DNA from: Cranoglanis bouderius | Taxonomy: Eukaryota > Chordata > Actinopteri > Siluriformes > Cranoglanididae | Direction of reading: 5' to 3' | Length of the DNA stretch: 64,000 nt | NCBI GenBank assembly: GCA_023630585.1 | Contig: CM042554.1 | Coordinates: forward strand, 2,130,695 to 2,194,694 | Shown: piece by piece, positions 45,945 to 55,572 of the stretch | Layout: each line of letters begins with the position of its first letter | How positions within the stretch are numbered: position 1 is the stretch's first letter | Position numbers and translations under genes: made by a program | Notes under the pieces: generated by a model | Seen by the model: only the letters and a program-made list of their open reading frames with translations | The model's database searches: none | What the model was told of the DNA's origin: nothing

Positions 45945-46010
45945 CTTATTACCCAGTACCATTAGGACCACATCTTGCTGAGCGTACTCATTGATTTCTG
46001 TCAGCCAGGC
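45945..46010 (-). CDS. Single exon of a RAB26/RAB37-type small GTPase
   Basis: On the minus strand a 66-bp phase-0 segment encodes AWLTEINEYAQQDVVLMVLG followed by NK. In RAB26 and RAB37 the homologous stretch is AWLTEIHEYAQ-DV--MLLGNK; GNK is the start of the G4 guanine-specificity motif (the Asp would be in the next exon). It is preceded by a strong pyrimidine tract (about 46011-46040, reading ...ctctctcttttgcacag) and followed by gtgtgtgc, so both splice sites are present. Rab26/37 proteins act in secretory-vesicle traffic. Neighbouring exons are not visible in the window, so the flanking introns must be long and repeat-filled. The fish paralogue cannot be decided from 22 residues; RAB37 seems slightly closer because of DVV. 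Confidence 0.85.
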
Positions 46011-47150
46011 CTGTGCAAAAGAGAGAGAAGGAGAATAAAGCAAAAAAATAAAAAATAAAATAACACAATGTTAATAAGGGTTATAAATAACAGCCTTGGA
46101 AAAGGCAGGAGAAAAACAATGCAATTTTACTGCAAAATAATCAACAGAATAATCAGCAATCACACCACCATCTTAATAACAACGCCATTACAGACTTTTC
46201 CCAAAGAACCACAATCAACATTTCAGGCATCTAATGTTAATTTGTTTTAAACTGCAGACCAGTTAGTTGCCAAAATAACATAATTCATTTCAGCTCCATA
46301 TCTAAATGCTAAATTGATATGCCCTGGGAAATTTGTCAGCACTAATTTCAAGATGGTCAGGAAGCCAGTGTCTGTTTTATTTTGGGACTCAGGGCAAACA
46401 AACAGTTTATGCAATATGAATCTGAGCAAGGCTCAGTGTAAACTCTTGTGTGTGAAAATCCCAGGGCCCAGTTGTTCAGAAGTAATCTGATCGGATTTTG
46501 GCTATGGGATTGGATCTAATCTTGAAAATGGGTTGTTCAAAAGAAAAAAAAAAGAATTCTGAAATCAGATTAGATCAAGTAATCCAATCTTGCTTGTGCT
46601 CTGGATCAAACCTTCAGTATGTGTTGTTCAAAACTTTTTAGTAGGATTGGGATACCTGTTATCCAAAAAATCAGGATTATCCGGATTCCAGCAGAGGGGT
46701 GGATTCAGGGAGGATTTCGCGAACAAAATGTAATAAAACTTTAAAACTGGTCAAATAATACAACGTTTGTATCATGTAGTATATACATTTATTTATATTT
46801 TGCACTTGATTTGTTACATTACAGTGATAAAGTAGATAAAGTATACCAATTAAGCCTTTCAGTACAGTAAAGTAAAAATGAAAAACATTTTGTCCCCATA
46901 AATAATCCCCCAAACAGCTGTCAATATCAGACAAAAATAATATATTTAATTTTAAATGTCATTTGTCACTGTATATTAATTACAATGACACAATCATCAG
47001 AGATGAACCAGACAAAAGTAGTTTCAAACAATTGCATCCCTTATTGCTCTCCAAACATGAAGAATGTTCTTATTTTGTTAACTATTGAACATTTAGACTT
47101 TTTATTATTTAAAACGTGTTCAGAATATCCACAATGTGGATATATATATA
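46011..47150. other. Putative intron with one repeat block, no gene
   Basis: The first ~30 bases form the acceptor tract of the Rab exon. 46465-46720 looks like an old dispersed repeat (gttgttca recurring). Nothing coding is recognised. Confidence 0.5.
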
Positions 47151-48611
47151 CTCCGCATCAGAAGAAACTAATAGGTTCTAAAAGACATATTTCAATATAA
47201 TTTTATTGGTAATAAGCTAATGTTTTGGTTGTTTTGATTGCTCTGAGGTCCAGGTAAGTTTGTTGACTCTTTAATTGGCCAGGTCATGCCTCGTTAGCTC
47301 TGTCTGATTGAGTGAGGTTATTTGAGCTTAAGGCTGATTTCTGTCCTAACATTTAATGACACCTGAAAGATTTCACTCTGGTGACAATTGTTGACGATTT
47401 CTGAGGTGAAAAACACTGAAAGAAAATTGATGCCAAGGTTGAAAATGAACAGCGCCTATGGGCAATTGGTATGCTGGAGTCTGGTGTCAGTCAGACTGTT
47501 GTTGCACAAAGACTTGGGTGTAGTCAAGGTGCAGTATCCAATCTTGTGAGACGATATGCTCAAACTGGTACAGTAAGAGATTGACCAAGGTCTGGGAGAC
47601 CATGTGTAACCACTGCTCGACAGGATAGGTGGATAGTGTTGCAGAATCTCAGAGACCGCTTCCGTCATGCAACCCAGACTGCTACAGAAACTGCTGGAAG
47701 GAACAACCCCAGAATAAGCAGTTCAACTGTACGTAGGCGTCTGGCAACTCACCAGCTGCAGGCAAGACGGCCATACAGAGGCCCTATACTCAGTGCCACT
47801 CACCGTCACAACAGACTCAGGTGGTGTCAGCAATACCACAGGTGGACTTGCATGCAGTGGGGACAAGTCCTTTTCTCTGATGAGTCCAGATTTTGTCTTG
47901 ATACCGTTGATGGTCGGGAAAGAGTGTGGTGCAGACGAGGTGAGCGATTCAGACAATGTTGCATACTTCAGTGGAACTGATGGGGTGGTGCAAGTGTAAT
48001 GGTCTGGGCAGGAATTACAGCTCGTTACAGGACACCGTTGGTCATTGTCAATGGAACTCTTACTGCCAGACGTTATGTTGATGAGATGCTCAGACCACAT
48101 CTCTTGCTGTTTTTGCAAGAGCACAGTTACGTCACAATATTCCAGCAAGATAATGCACGACCTCATGCAGCTCATCTGACTAGACAGTTCCTGGAGGCTC
48201 ACAATGTGCAGGTCATGCAATGGATGCCGTATTCACCTGACTTGAACCCGATTGAACATCTTTGGGATGAATTGGGACGACGTCTTGCTGCCAGAGGACC
48301 AAGACCCATCAACAGGCAGATGCTCGCACAAGCTTTGCAGCAGGAATGGGCACAAATACCGCAACAGTGCATCCAAAACCAGGTTTACAGTATGCGACAG
48401 CGGTGCTTGTCCTGCATTGCAAGTCATGGTGGTCACACCCATTACTGAGAACTGTTCGTGAGCTGTTGTGGTGGAGTTCATCCATGTTGACTCTTGTTAA
48501 CTTGGGACAATAAAGCTCCTTGAACTGTTTTTCCAAGTTGTTTTGTATATTTTATCTTCAGATCATTTTTAGGAAGTGTCTGAAAATATTATTAGTTTCT
48601 TTTGATGCTGA
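47151..48611 (+). mobile_element. Bari-like Tc1 transposon
   Basis: Inverted ends share cagcatcaaaagaaactaat (left copy with small changes) in a TA-repeat context. The element carries a nearly complete transposase. Confidence 0.85.
47430..48448 (+). pseudogene. Bari-like Tc1 transposase, two CGA-to-TGA stops
   Basis: The ATG at 47430 starts MPRLK; one extra A in the following A-run shifts to the frame that carries the rest. DNA-binding part: RLWAIGMLESGVSQTVVAQR and LGCSQGAVSNLVRRYAQTG. Stops TGA at 47582-47584 (in RD*PRSGRP) and TGA at 47978-47980 replace expected Arg, consistent with CpG decay of CGA. Catalytic residues: FSDESRFCLD (D), FQQDNARPHAAHLTRQF (D), YSPDLNPIEHLWDELG (E). All are intact and the C-terminus ends SHGGHTHY as in the family. 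Two point changes and one indel separate it from an open frame. Confidence 0.9.
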
Positions 48612-48654
48612 GTTTATATATATATATATAAAATATAATGTATGAAGGGCCAAA

Positions 48655-48805
48655 TAATTATCCTGAATATAAAGTTGTAATTTGGAATATATAGTTATAA
48701 CTCTGAATATATAAATGTAAATCGGAATATATATTTTAAAATCCTGAATATATATGTATGCAAATCTGAATATATATTGTCTACATCTCAATATAAATAT
48801 ATCTT
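48655..48805. repeat. AT-rich minisatellite (gaatatata units)
   Basis: Six or so units of the form (c)tgaatatata separated by ~24-26 bp follow the Bari-like element. The TA-richness makes short frames open by chance. Confidence 0.8.
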
Positions 48806-49207
48806 TATGATCAGGCATGTCAATAGACAGATGTTCTTATTGATTTTTTTTAATGAAAACATTAGGTTGATACATCCTGTATACATTTATCAAAGCAAAT
48901 ATTCTACTATTATATAATTGTTTTAGGTGCACATCACTTATCTACATCAAAGGGAGTATGTGCCTCTACTTTACAAAAGTCTGACCCAAAGGGTCCCCAC
49001 AGTCCATTAACAGTGTTAATGCTATGTAGCTTTTCTGCAGAATTCAGCATGACTGAGAGGGCTAGGGAAATTGTCTAAGTCTACAAAATAATTATATAAA
49101 TCTGCAATTTTTAGAGAACTGTGAAGGACCCTTTGGCTTCCAAACTATGGCCTGTAATACATTAAGAAAAAATGTCATAAATTTTAAAAGTTGTTAAACT
49201 TTTAATA
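48806..49207. other. No gene recognised
   Basis: AT-rich spacer without motifs I can name. Confidence 0.5.
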
Positions 49208-50250
49208 ACCCCATTTCCATAAAAGTTTGGATATTTCTTGAAATGGATGCTTTTTGAAATGGTGTCGGTAACATTAACTATGACAGTAAAATGCAGGATG
49301 TATTGAAAATACAGTTGCATATATTTTGTTTTGTTTGTATGTGTTAAAGAACCGGAAGGAGGGAAGCAGGATGCACGCGCAGGGGAAAGTGGTCAGTTTA
49401 TTAGGAACATGCAAAATAATAAGAACATTCAAAAGAAAGGGGACAGTCTAACAAAAGTCCAAAATTAAGCAAGACAATATTCCCAAAACACGCTAGGGCA
49501 GTAATTCCAAACAGGTTAGTCAATAATCCGAATGCTTACAGGGCAAAAATCCAGGAAGTCATGAGACAGTAATCCAAAGGCTTACAGGGCAAAAATCCAG
49601 GAAGTAACGAGGCATGAATCCAAGAACCCGGGAACGTTAGGTAAACAAAAACAGAGGAAAAAAAACACAGGAACCAGGGAACGCCTGGTAAACAAAAAAC
49701 AGAGAAAGATCTACACTTCTTGATCTTTGCTTCGTTGCGATTTTTAATTATATTTCGTTACATAGGGTTATACTAAATCAATACTCCGCCCCAAAGCGGA
49801 CACAAACAGGGGCTTAAGTAACATGGTTAATCTTAAAGCAAAGAAGATCAAACAAGTGACACCTGGAAACAATAATCACATAATAACGGGAGAACCAATG
49901 GCAGAACACAAACCCAGCGGACCAATAAGGAAGCGGGAGCAGAGACATGACGTAAAACAAAAACGCACATGGCAACATAAACAAAACCAGAGTTCATGAA
50001 ACCGTCCAGAGATTTTTATGAATCACGCTGGAATGCGCTCCATGGAATGCGGAAGTGCGCTGAGCCGCTAGCGGCACAGTGAGAGGGAGATGCTAACAGT
50101 ATGTCTTTTATAAGTTTGTACTTTGTGTCTTTAGCCTTGAAATGAGATGTTACATCTCAAGGGGCAATCCCTTAGTTAGTTGAATAAATTCAACTTCAAA
50201 TATATACTGTGTGAAACATTATTAGAATCTTTTATTAGATTTTCTCTTTA
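49208..50250. mobile_element. Remnant of the 'accccatttccataaaag' element with a solo LTR inside
   Basis: The left TIR matches that of 7532-8798 (accccatttccataaaagtt). The rest has decayed and the right TIR is not found. A solo LTR is inserted at 49342. Confidence 0.55.
49342..50098 (-). repeat. Solo LTR with perfect 5-bp duplication (GTATG)
   Basis: It reads TGTTAAAG...GCTAACA, with GTATG at 49337-49341 and again at 50099-50103. It is the reverse-oriented relative of the LTRs at 2145-2949 and 59088-60031 (shared gggaaagtggtcagtttatt). The internal region was lost by LTR-LTR recombination. Confidence 0.95.
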
Positions 50251-50259
50251 CCCCAATTA

Positions 50260-50968
50260 CACCATATGGTCAAAAGATTGTGGGCACATGTGCTTTTTGA
50301 ACATCCCATTCCAGATTTAGTTCCCCTTTGCGGTTATAATAACCTCCACTCTTCTGGGAATGCTTTCCAGTAGATTTTGAAACATACTGTGGGGATTTGA
50401 GTAGGGATTTGCTCATTCAGCAACAAGACCATTAGTGAGGTCAGGCAAAGAGGCCTGAGGCGCAACCAGAATTCCAGTTCATCCAAAGGAGTTCAGGGGT
50501 TGAGGCCAGGGCTCTGTACCTTCACATTACATTTACGGCATTTGGCAGACGCCCTTATCCAGAGCAACTTACATTTATCTAATTTATACATCTGAGCAAT
50601 TGAGGGTTAAGGGCCTTGCTCAAAGGCCCAACAGTGGCAGCTTGGCAATGCTGGGGTTTGAACTCATAACCTTCCGATCAGTAGCCCAACATCTTAACCA
50701 CTGAGCTACCACTGCCCCTGTACAAGCCACTTGAGTTATTCCATTCCAACCTTGGCAAACCATGTCTTCATTGATCTCGCTTTTTGCACAGGCACATAGT
50801 CATGCTGAAACATGTTTGGGCCCCTTAGTTTCAGTGAAGGGAAATTATAATGTTACAGCATACAAAGACATCCTATACAACTGTGTGTTTCCAAAATTAT
50901 GGCAACAGTTTGGGAAAGGCCCACATATTGGTGTGATGATTAGGTGTCCACAAACTTTTGATGTATTG
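50260..50968. mobile_element. Non-autonomous Tc1/mariner-type element with a SINE inside
   Basis: The ends caccatatggtcaaaagatt and the reverse of acatcaaaagtttgtgga are inverted, and TA flanks both (50258-50259 and 50969-50970). No transposase is seen. Confidence 0.75.
50520..50718 (-). mobile_element. tRNA-derived SINE (V-SINE-like)
   Basis: On the minus strand it starts ggggcagtggtagctcagtg. The A box (tggtagctcagtggttaag, 50693-50711) and B box (ggttatgagttcaaacc, 50655-50671) are tRNA-like; these internal promoters recruit RNA polymerase III. The 3' part has the teleost tail ctggataagggcgtctgcca. TGTAC flanks it at 50515-50519 and 50719-50723, the target-site duplication. Confidence 0.85.
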
Positions 50969-51070
50969 TATTTTGTGAAATTATCCCTCAAATTACAACA
51001 TATTTATTATCCAGATGTGTTCCTTTTTGAATCCACATAATTTAAATTAAAATATTATGTTGTGGAAGCC

Positions 51071-52040
51071 TGTTACACCACAGGAAGAGAGCTGGATACA
51101 GTTGCGGTCAAAAGTCCGTCACTTTATTCGGCAAACATGTGAAGAGGGACACAGGGCAACAGCAGTGTTTTAGGAAGACGTCGTGACTTCGTAAGGTGCA
51201 GTAACTAAGATTAAAAACAGTTTCTCAAATAGCTAGAACTAGCAGTAGTAAACACACAGTATGGAACTACAAGAACTAACAGTAGAAAACAAAGCATGAT
51301 ACTACAAGAACTAACAGTAGAAAACACACAGCATGACACTACGATAACTAGCAGTAGCTAACATACAGTATGCAACTACGAAGTACTAGCTGTAGCAAAC
51401 ACTCAGGATATCAAGTGTATGTTAATTATCACAGAAAGGCTATTCCTTAGTAGAGGGCTTAGACGAAATCGTAATCCAAAATACTTAGCTTGCAAAACAC
51501 ACAGTATGGAACTACAATGACTAGCAGTAGTAAACGCACAGTATGACACTACGATAACTAGCAGTAGCTAACATACAGTATGCAACTACGAAGTACTAGC
51601 TGTAGCCAACACTCAGGATATCAAGTGTATGTTAATTATCACAGAAAGGTTATTCCTTAGTAGAGGGCTTAGATGAAATCGTAATCCAAAATACTTAGCT
51701 TGCAGTCAAATGCCAAAGAAATCAGTCCAGGATTAATCACTCGGTAATGTGAGATTCGGAGAGAACAAACAATACTTCGCACTGAACCGGGAAAACAAAA
51801 GTCCTTAAATAATGTGCAGTGAGAGTGGAAACAGGTGTGCGGGATTAAAATGATGGTGATTGTGAACGTGGCAGTGTGTGAGTGCTCTGGGTGTTGTAGT
51901 CTCTAGCGGCCATACTTGTAGGCCGCCGAGCTTGCTGGGAAGTGTAGTGTGGGGTGTGTGCAAGAGAGTCGGTGGCGGCCATGTCCTTGAGCTGCTGAGA
52001 GTTCTGGGAACTGGAGTCGCGCTTTTTGCGCGACCTAACA
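51071..52040 (-). repeat. Solo LTR with perfect 5-bp duplication (AAGCC)
   Basis: It reads TGTTACACC...GACCTAACA. AAGCC precedes it (51066-51070) and follows it (52041-52045). It is 970 bp and contains a 210-bp tandem duplication. Confidence 0.95.
51331..51705. repeat. 210-bp tandem duplication inside the solo LTR
   Basis: gcatgacactacgataacta at 51331 recurs as gtatgacactacgataacta at 51541, and similarity continues for over 160 bp with few changes. Shorter ~45-bp subunits (cacagtatg-aactac) lie upstream. Confidence 0.9.
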
Positions 52041-52094
52041 AAGCCGTTCTGGTCACATACACAAGATTGAAGCTGGGTGTACTACAGTGCTAAC

Positions 52095-52640
52095 TGCATA
52101 GAAACAAAAGCCTGCAAAAAGGCTGCAAAAGCCACAAATATTATGTCTCATCTGATGTGACCTCTGCTAAGACTGCTTTCTACAAGGAAAAGCTGGAGGC
52201 TTCTGCAGAAGATCCTCACAAGCTCCACATCTTTTCTTCAGTTCTCAACCCACCAGCTCCTCCTTCTCTGTTCTCCCTGACTGCTGATGACTTTGTCACC
52301 TTTTTTGATGGGAAGATTGAAAAAATATGCCAGACCTCCACTCCTACCCTGACACCTATACTTCATGTTTAGGATTCCCCTACTCCTTCATTGACACATT
52401 TTTCTCAAAAGACAAGAGATCCTGCAGGTCATGCAGTTGATACAAATCCTGCAATTCCACCACCTACCAACTGGATCCAATCCCTTACACAATGCTCCAG
52501 ACTATCTCACAAGAACTCCTCCCCTTCATCGCTACTATTATTAATGACTCAATAACACCTGGTCATGTACCAACTGCATTCAAGACAGCAAGGGTTATTC
52601 CCATCCTGAAGAAACCCACTCCCCAGGCATTAGCTCTCTC
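52095..52640 (+). pseudogene. CR1/L2-group LINE RT fragment
   Basis: 52157-52372 encodes AKTAFYKEKLEASAEDPHKL, then SLTADDFVTFFDGKIEKI; 52440-52630 encodes a PTNWIQSLT-TMLQTISQELL region, TIINDSITPGHVPTAFKTA and RVIPILKKPT. These are the segment before the RT core and the first RT motif of CR1/L2-type LINEs. The palindrome-like LDPIP block between them is shortened, and the RT core is missing because the Gmr1-like LTR follows at 52644. It is a 5'- and 3'-truncated fragment. Confidence 0.7.
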
Positions 52641-52643
52641 GCA

Positions 52644-52946
52644 TGTCGCAGGGGGTGAGCGGTGCTGTTGTCACTGTCACCAGTATCTGCAACATAAAAC
52701 AGAAAAGGGAAGGCTGAGGACACACTGCCCTTTTATACTCACTCTTCTTCTCTTTGAGGGTGAGGAGCCGCAGTCATTATCAGCCACCAGCCTTGCTGTA
52801 TTCCTCTGTTTCTCCCTGTGGACATGTGCTTTCCTGCAGTCCACAACAATGATGCTGAAGTTTTGCTGTCCTTTCAGCACCCAGGCGGCAGTCATGTGAG
52901 GAGCGTGCAGTGGTTTGTGTGCGTGGTCTGGAGGCCCGCTGTCACA
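52644..52946 (-). repeat. 3' LTR of the Gmr1-like element (303 bp)
   Basis: On the minus strand it begins TGTGACAGCGGGCC directly after gaggggaggttc (polypurine tract, 52947-52958) and ends CCCCTGCGACA. Confidence 0.75.
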
Positions 52947-53049
52947 GAACCTCCCCTCAGCTCCAAGCCTACTACCAGCAGTGTTTGTGCCAGAGTTCAT
53001 ACCTCTATCAGCCATAGTCTATCAGCATTGCTGTAGTGGGCCCTGCTCG

Positions 53050-53905
53050 ATGTTGCACCTGGAACAAGTAGCCCGAGAGAAACTACCAGGTTATATGTGC
53101 GTTAGTGTCTTTTGCTTTTGCCATCCACTGCACGAGAGGTAATAGTGCCACATGGAATATAGGAGTAGGTTCCTCAATGGCCCATTTGATGGCCAGGGCT
53201 TCTGATTCTATGGGAGGATTTCTGTGGGGGTCAGTTTTCTAGTAACCTATTGAACCAGGTCTTCTTCCCCATCAAAGGGTTGGGAGAGCACAGTGCCTAG
53301 GCCTGTCTCTGAAGTGTCAGTGTGCACAGTGAAGGGCCGGTCGAAATCTGGGTTTCTAAGCATCTGCTTCAGAGTCTGGAACCTGTCCACCACCTCGTAC
53401 CATCATACCCCGTCTGGTTGTCCCTTCCTTGTTAGATCTGAGAAGGGGGAGGCTAGAGAAGATAAGTTAGGCATGAACCTTCTGTAATACCCTGCCAACC
53501 CAAGAAGGCACGTACCTTTCACTTGGAGGTGGGTCATAGGTATTCTTTGACCACCTCAATTTTCTTCTCTTGTGGATTCAGCAGGTCTTGGCAAGTGTAG
53601 GAAAGGTATTGTGCCTCAGAAGACACTTACATGGGTTTGCTGTTAACCTGGTCCTGTGGAGCTTGCTCAGGACCTCCCTGAGGTGGTGCAGATGGTCCAC
53701 CCACGTGTTCAAGTGGCTCAAGTTGTAGGCTGCTGCAATCTGCCAGTGGATGTAGGACTATATCCATGAGCCACTGGAACACTGAGGGTGCTGCCCGAAG
53801 GACCCCGCAAGGGGAGAACATGGTATCACCAGTGGCCACTGGAGGTACATAATGGCATCTTGGGTTTGGCATTTGGGGCTAGGGATACCTGGCAGTACAC
53901 TTTGT
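53050..53905 (-). pseudogene. Gmr1-like RT and RNase H remnant
   Basis: On the minus strand: LDLTKCTARYP at 53905 starts RT, then FQWLMDIVLHPLAD near 53760. The YxDD block is deleted (AAAYN runs directly into LSHLNTWVDHLHHLREVL). LTANPCKCLLRH follows, then RNase H FTVHTDTSETGLGTVLSQ near 53320. Frameshifts occur at each step. The fingers part of RT before LDLTK is missing. It is inactive. Confidence 0.75.
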
Positions 53906-54986
53906 GAGGTCCAGTGTTGAGTTCAGATTCTGGCCACCCAGAGCACCTGGTCAACCAGCTGGAAATCATGGTGTTGGGCTGGCCCGTTGTAGATCCGCTT
54001 TTGTTCAGCTTGTGCCTCCTCCATGTGCTGCTTCACTATTGGAGCCACCTGTTCAGACATATGGACATATTCGATCACAGAGTGGAATGGGGATAGCTGC
54101 TCTTCCCACACTTCCTTGGCCATGTCCAGTAGTCCTCAAGGTCTTCTCTGGAGGAGGAGCTCTAAGACAGTGAAGCCTGTGGACGCTTGTTTTGCACACT
54201 GCAAACAGGATGTAGGGCAGGAGTAGGTCCCAGTTCCTTCCTTTATTGTCTACCACCTGCCATAATATCCTCTTCAGTGACTGACTGAACCTCTTGACTA
54301 GGCCATCTGTTTGTGGGTGGTAAATGGACGTCTTGCTTTAGTTGACCTGCAACGATTATCAGAGGTCAGACATTAACTTGGACACAAAAGGTGTACCTTG
54401 GTCAGTCAAGAGGGGAACCCAACATGGCTGAAGAGGTGATGAGTTCCATGTTGATGTTTTGGGAGGTGGTTTTCTGGAGTGGGACTGCATCAGGGTACCA
54501 GGTGGCATAGTCCACAGTGACCAGTATATATTCATGGGCCCGGGAGGATTTTGGGAGTGACCCTACGAGGTCCATGCCCAGTCTTTCGAAAGGCATACCA
54601 ATGATGGGAAGTGGGATAAGCGGGGTGGGTGTGGGCTTCTTGGGGGTGGTGCACTGGCACTGAGGGCATTGCTGGAAGAAGATTTGCAACTCCGCCTCCA
54701 TCCCTGGCCAGTGAAAGTTGTCCTTCAGCTTTTTCAGGGTGTTGTGGACCCAGAAGTCTGCCTTGTGGCTGTTAGTAGACTAGGTGCATCAGCAGGTGAA
54801 CTTTTTGGAATGGAGGTTCACCAGCAGGTTGCATGCTTGGCCCAGCCATTCAGTGTAGTAGTTCAGGATCCCCCCTCTTATCAGAAAGTATGAGGTGGGC
54901 AAAGCCTGGTCTGCCAGCTGATTCTGTCCTTCCACTTGCAGCACCTGCCCCCCAGCAGTGGCAGTTGTCTTCCTTCTGCTCACACC
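53906..54986 (-). pseudogene. Gmr1-like integrase remnant
   Basis: On the minus strand: FLIRGGILNYYTEW (54890), FHWPGMEAELQIFFQQCPQC (54690; HHCC region), GMPFERLGMDLVGSLPKSSR (54580; first Asp), YILVTVDYATWYPDAVPL. The second Asp segment is shifted (TKVHLLCPS-like, near 54390), then KGRNWDLLLPYILFAVCKTS (54240) and SPFHSVIEYVHMSEQVAPIV (54060). The frame changes near 54400 and 54170. It would integrate cDNA; this copy is broken. Confidence 0.8.
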
Positions 54987-55190
54987 CGAAGTTGCCCTCG
55001 TTGGTCACCCGGGCTCTGCCAAGGTCATCTCTGTCGCCTTCTGGTTCTTGTGGCCTTCACAGTTGTGGGTGGATCTGCAGTGAACCCTAGCCAGTCTCTC
55101 TCTACAAGCAGAGGCACAGGAAACTCAGGCACCAAGCCGTTTAGCAACAGCCACTCACCTGTACAGTTCCCAAACCGGAACAAGTGAGAC
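54987..55190 (-). pseudogene. Gmr1-like retropepsin C-terminus
   Basis: A short minus-strand segment reads GEWLLLNGLVPEFPVPLLVE then RDWLGF near 55100, matching the end of gypsy proteases (PVLLGRDWPGF). No DTG/DSG is left. It directly precedes integrase, confirming the PR-IN-RT order. Confidence 0.6.
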
Positions 55191-55204
55191 AGAATTCAAC
55201 CCAA

Positions 55205-55562
55205 ACATATACAGTACTGTGAAAAAGTATTTCTCCCAGCCTGAATTCTTGTGTCAGAAATTAAAACACAATCTAAGATAAAACAAAGGCAACCTAAGTA
55301 AACACAAAATACAGTTTATAAATTATAATGATATATTGCCCCCATAGTTACTAATTCCCCAAATCTATGAAACTGCATTCATAATGGACACAACCAGGTG
55401 AAGTTGGTTAAAAGGTCTTACCTAGTAACACACTATGCCAAAGTACAGATTCAAATTACAGAAATGATGAGGAGGAGGGTGATGGAAAGGGTTAGAGAGC
55501 TATTTCAAAGGCCTGTGACTCTACTGGGAACTACAGTGAAAGCCATTATCTCCAAATGGATT
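55205..55562 (+). mobile_element. Tc1-like 5' fragment
   Basis: It begins with the terminal block acagtactgtgaaaaagtat and ends in a transposase start resembling TVKAIISKWI, where the DIRS fragment begins. It is truncated. Confidence 0.6.
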
Positions 55563-55572
55563 TTTTGATTTT

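Larger units (their letters stand above)
52644..55190 (-). mobile_element. Gmr1-like gypsy element (integrase before RT)
   Basis: On the minus strand the order is protease tail (about 55170-55080), integrase (54986-53905), RT (53880-53400), RNase H (53400-53050), polypurine tract, 3' LTR. Integrase ahead of RT is the Gmr1-type, copia-like order known in deuterostome gypsy elements. The 5' LTR, gag and most of PR are missing. Confidence 0.8.

Noticed and set aside
45945..46010. Rab segment as a processed pseudogene
   Set aside because: It stops exactly at splice-site consensus on both sides and has a strong pyrimidine tract; a retrocopy would continue into neighbouring codons.
50520..50718. 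Functional tRNA gene on the minus strand
   Set aside because: A and B boxes are present, but it cannot fold as a tRNA and continues into a SINE tail with flanking duplications.
51200..51705. CRISPR-like regular spacing
   Set aside because: Units are long, adjacent and diverged, with no short repeat/unique spacer pattern, and the setting is a vertebrate LTR.
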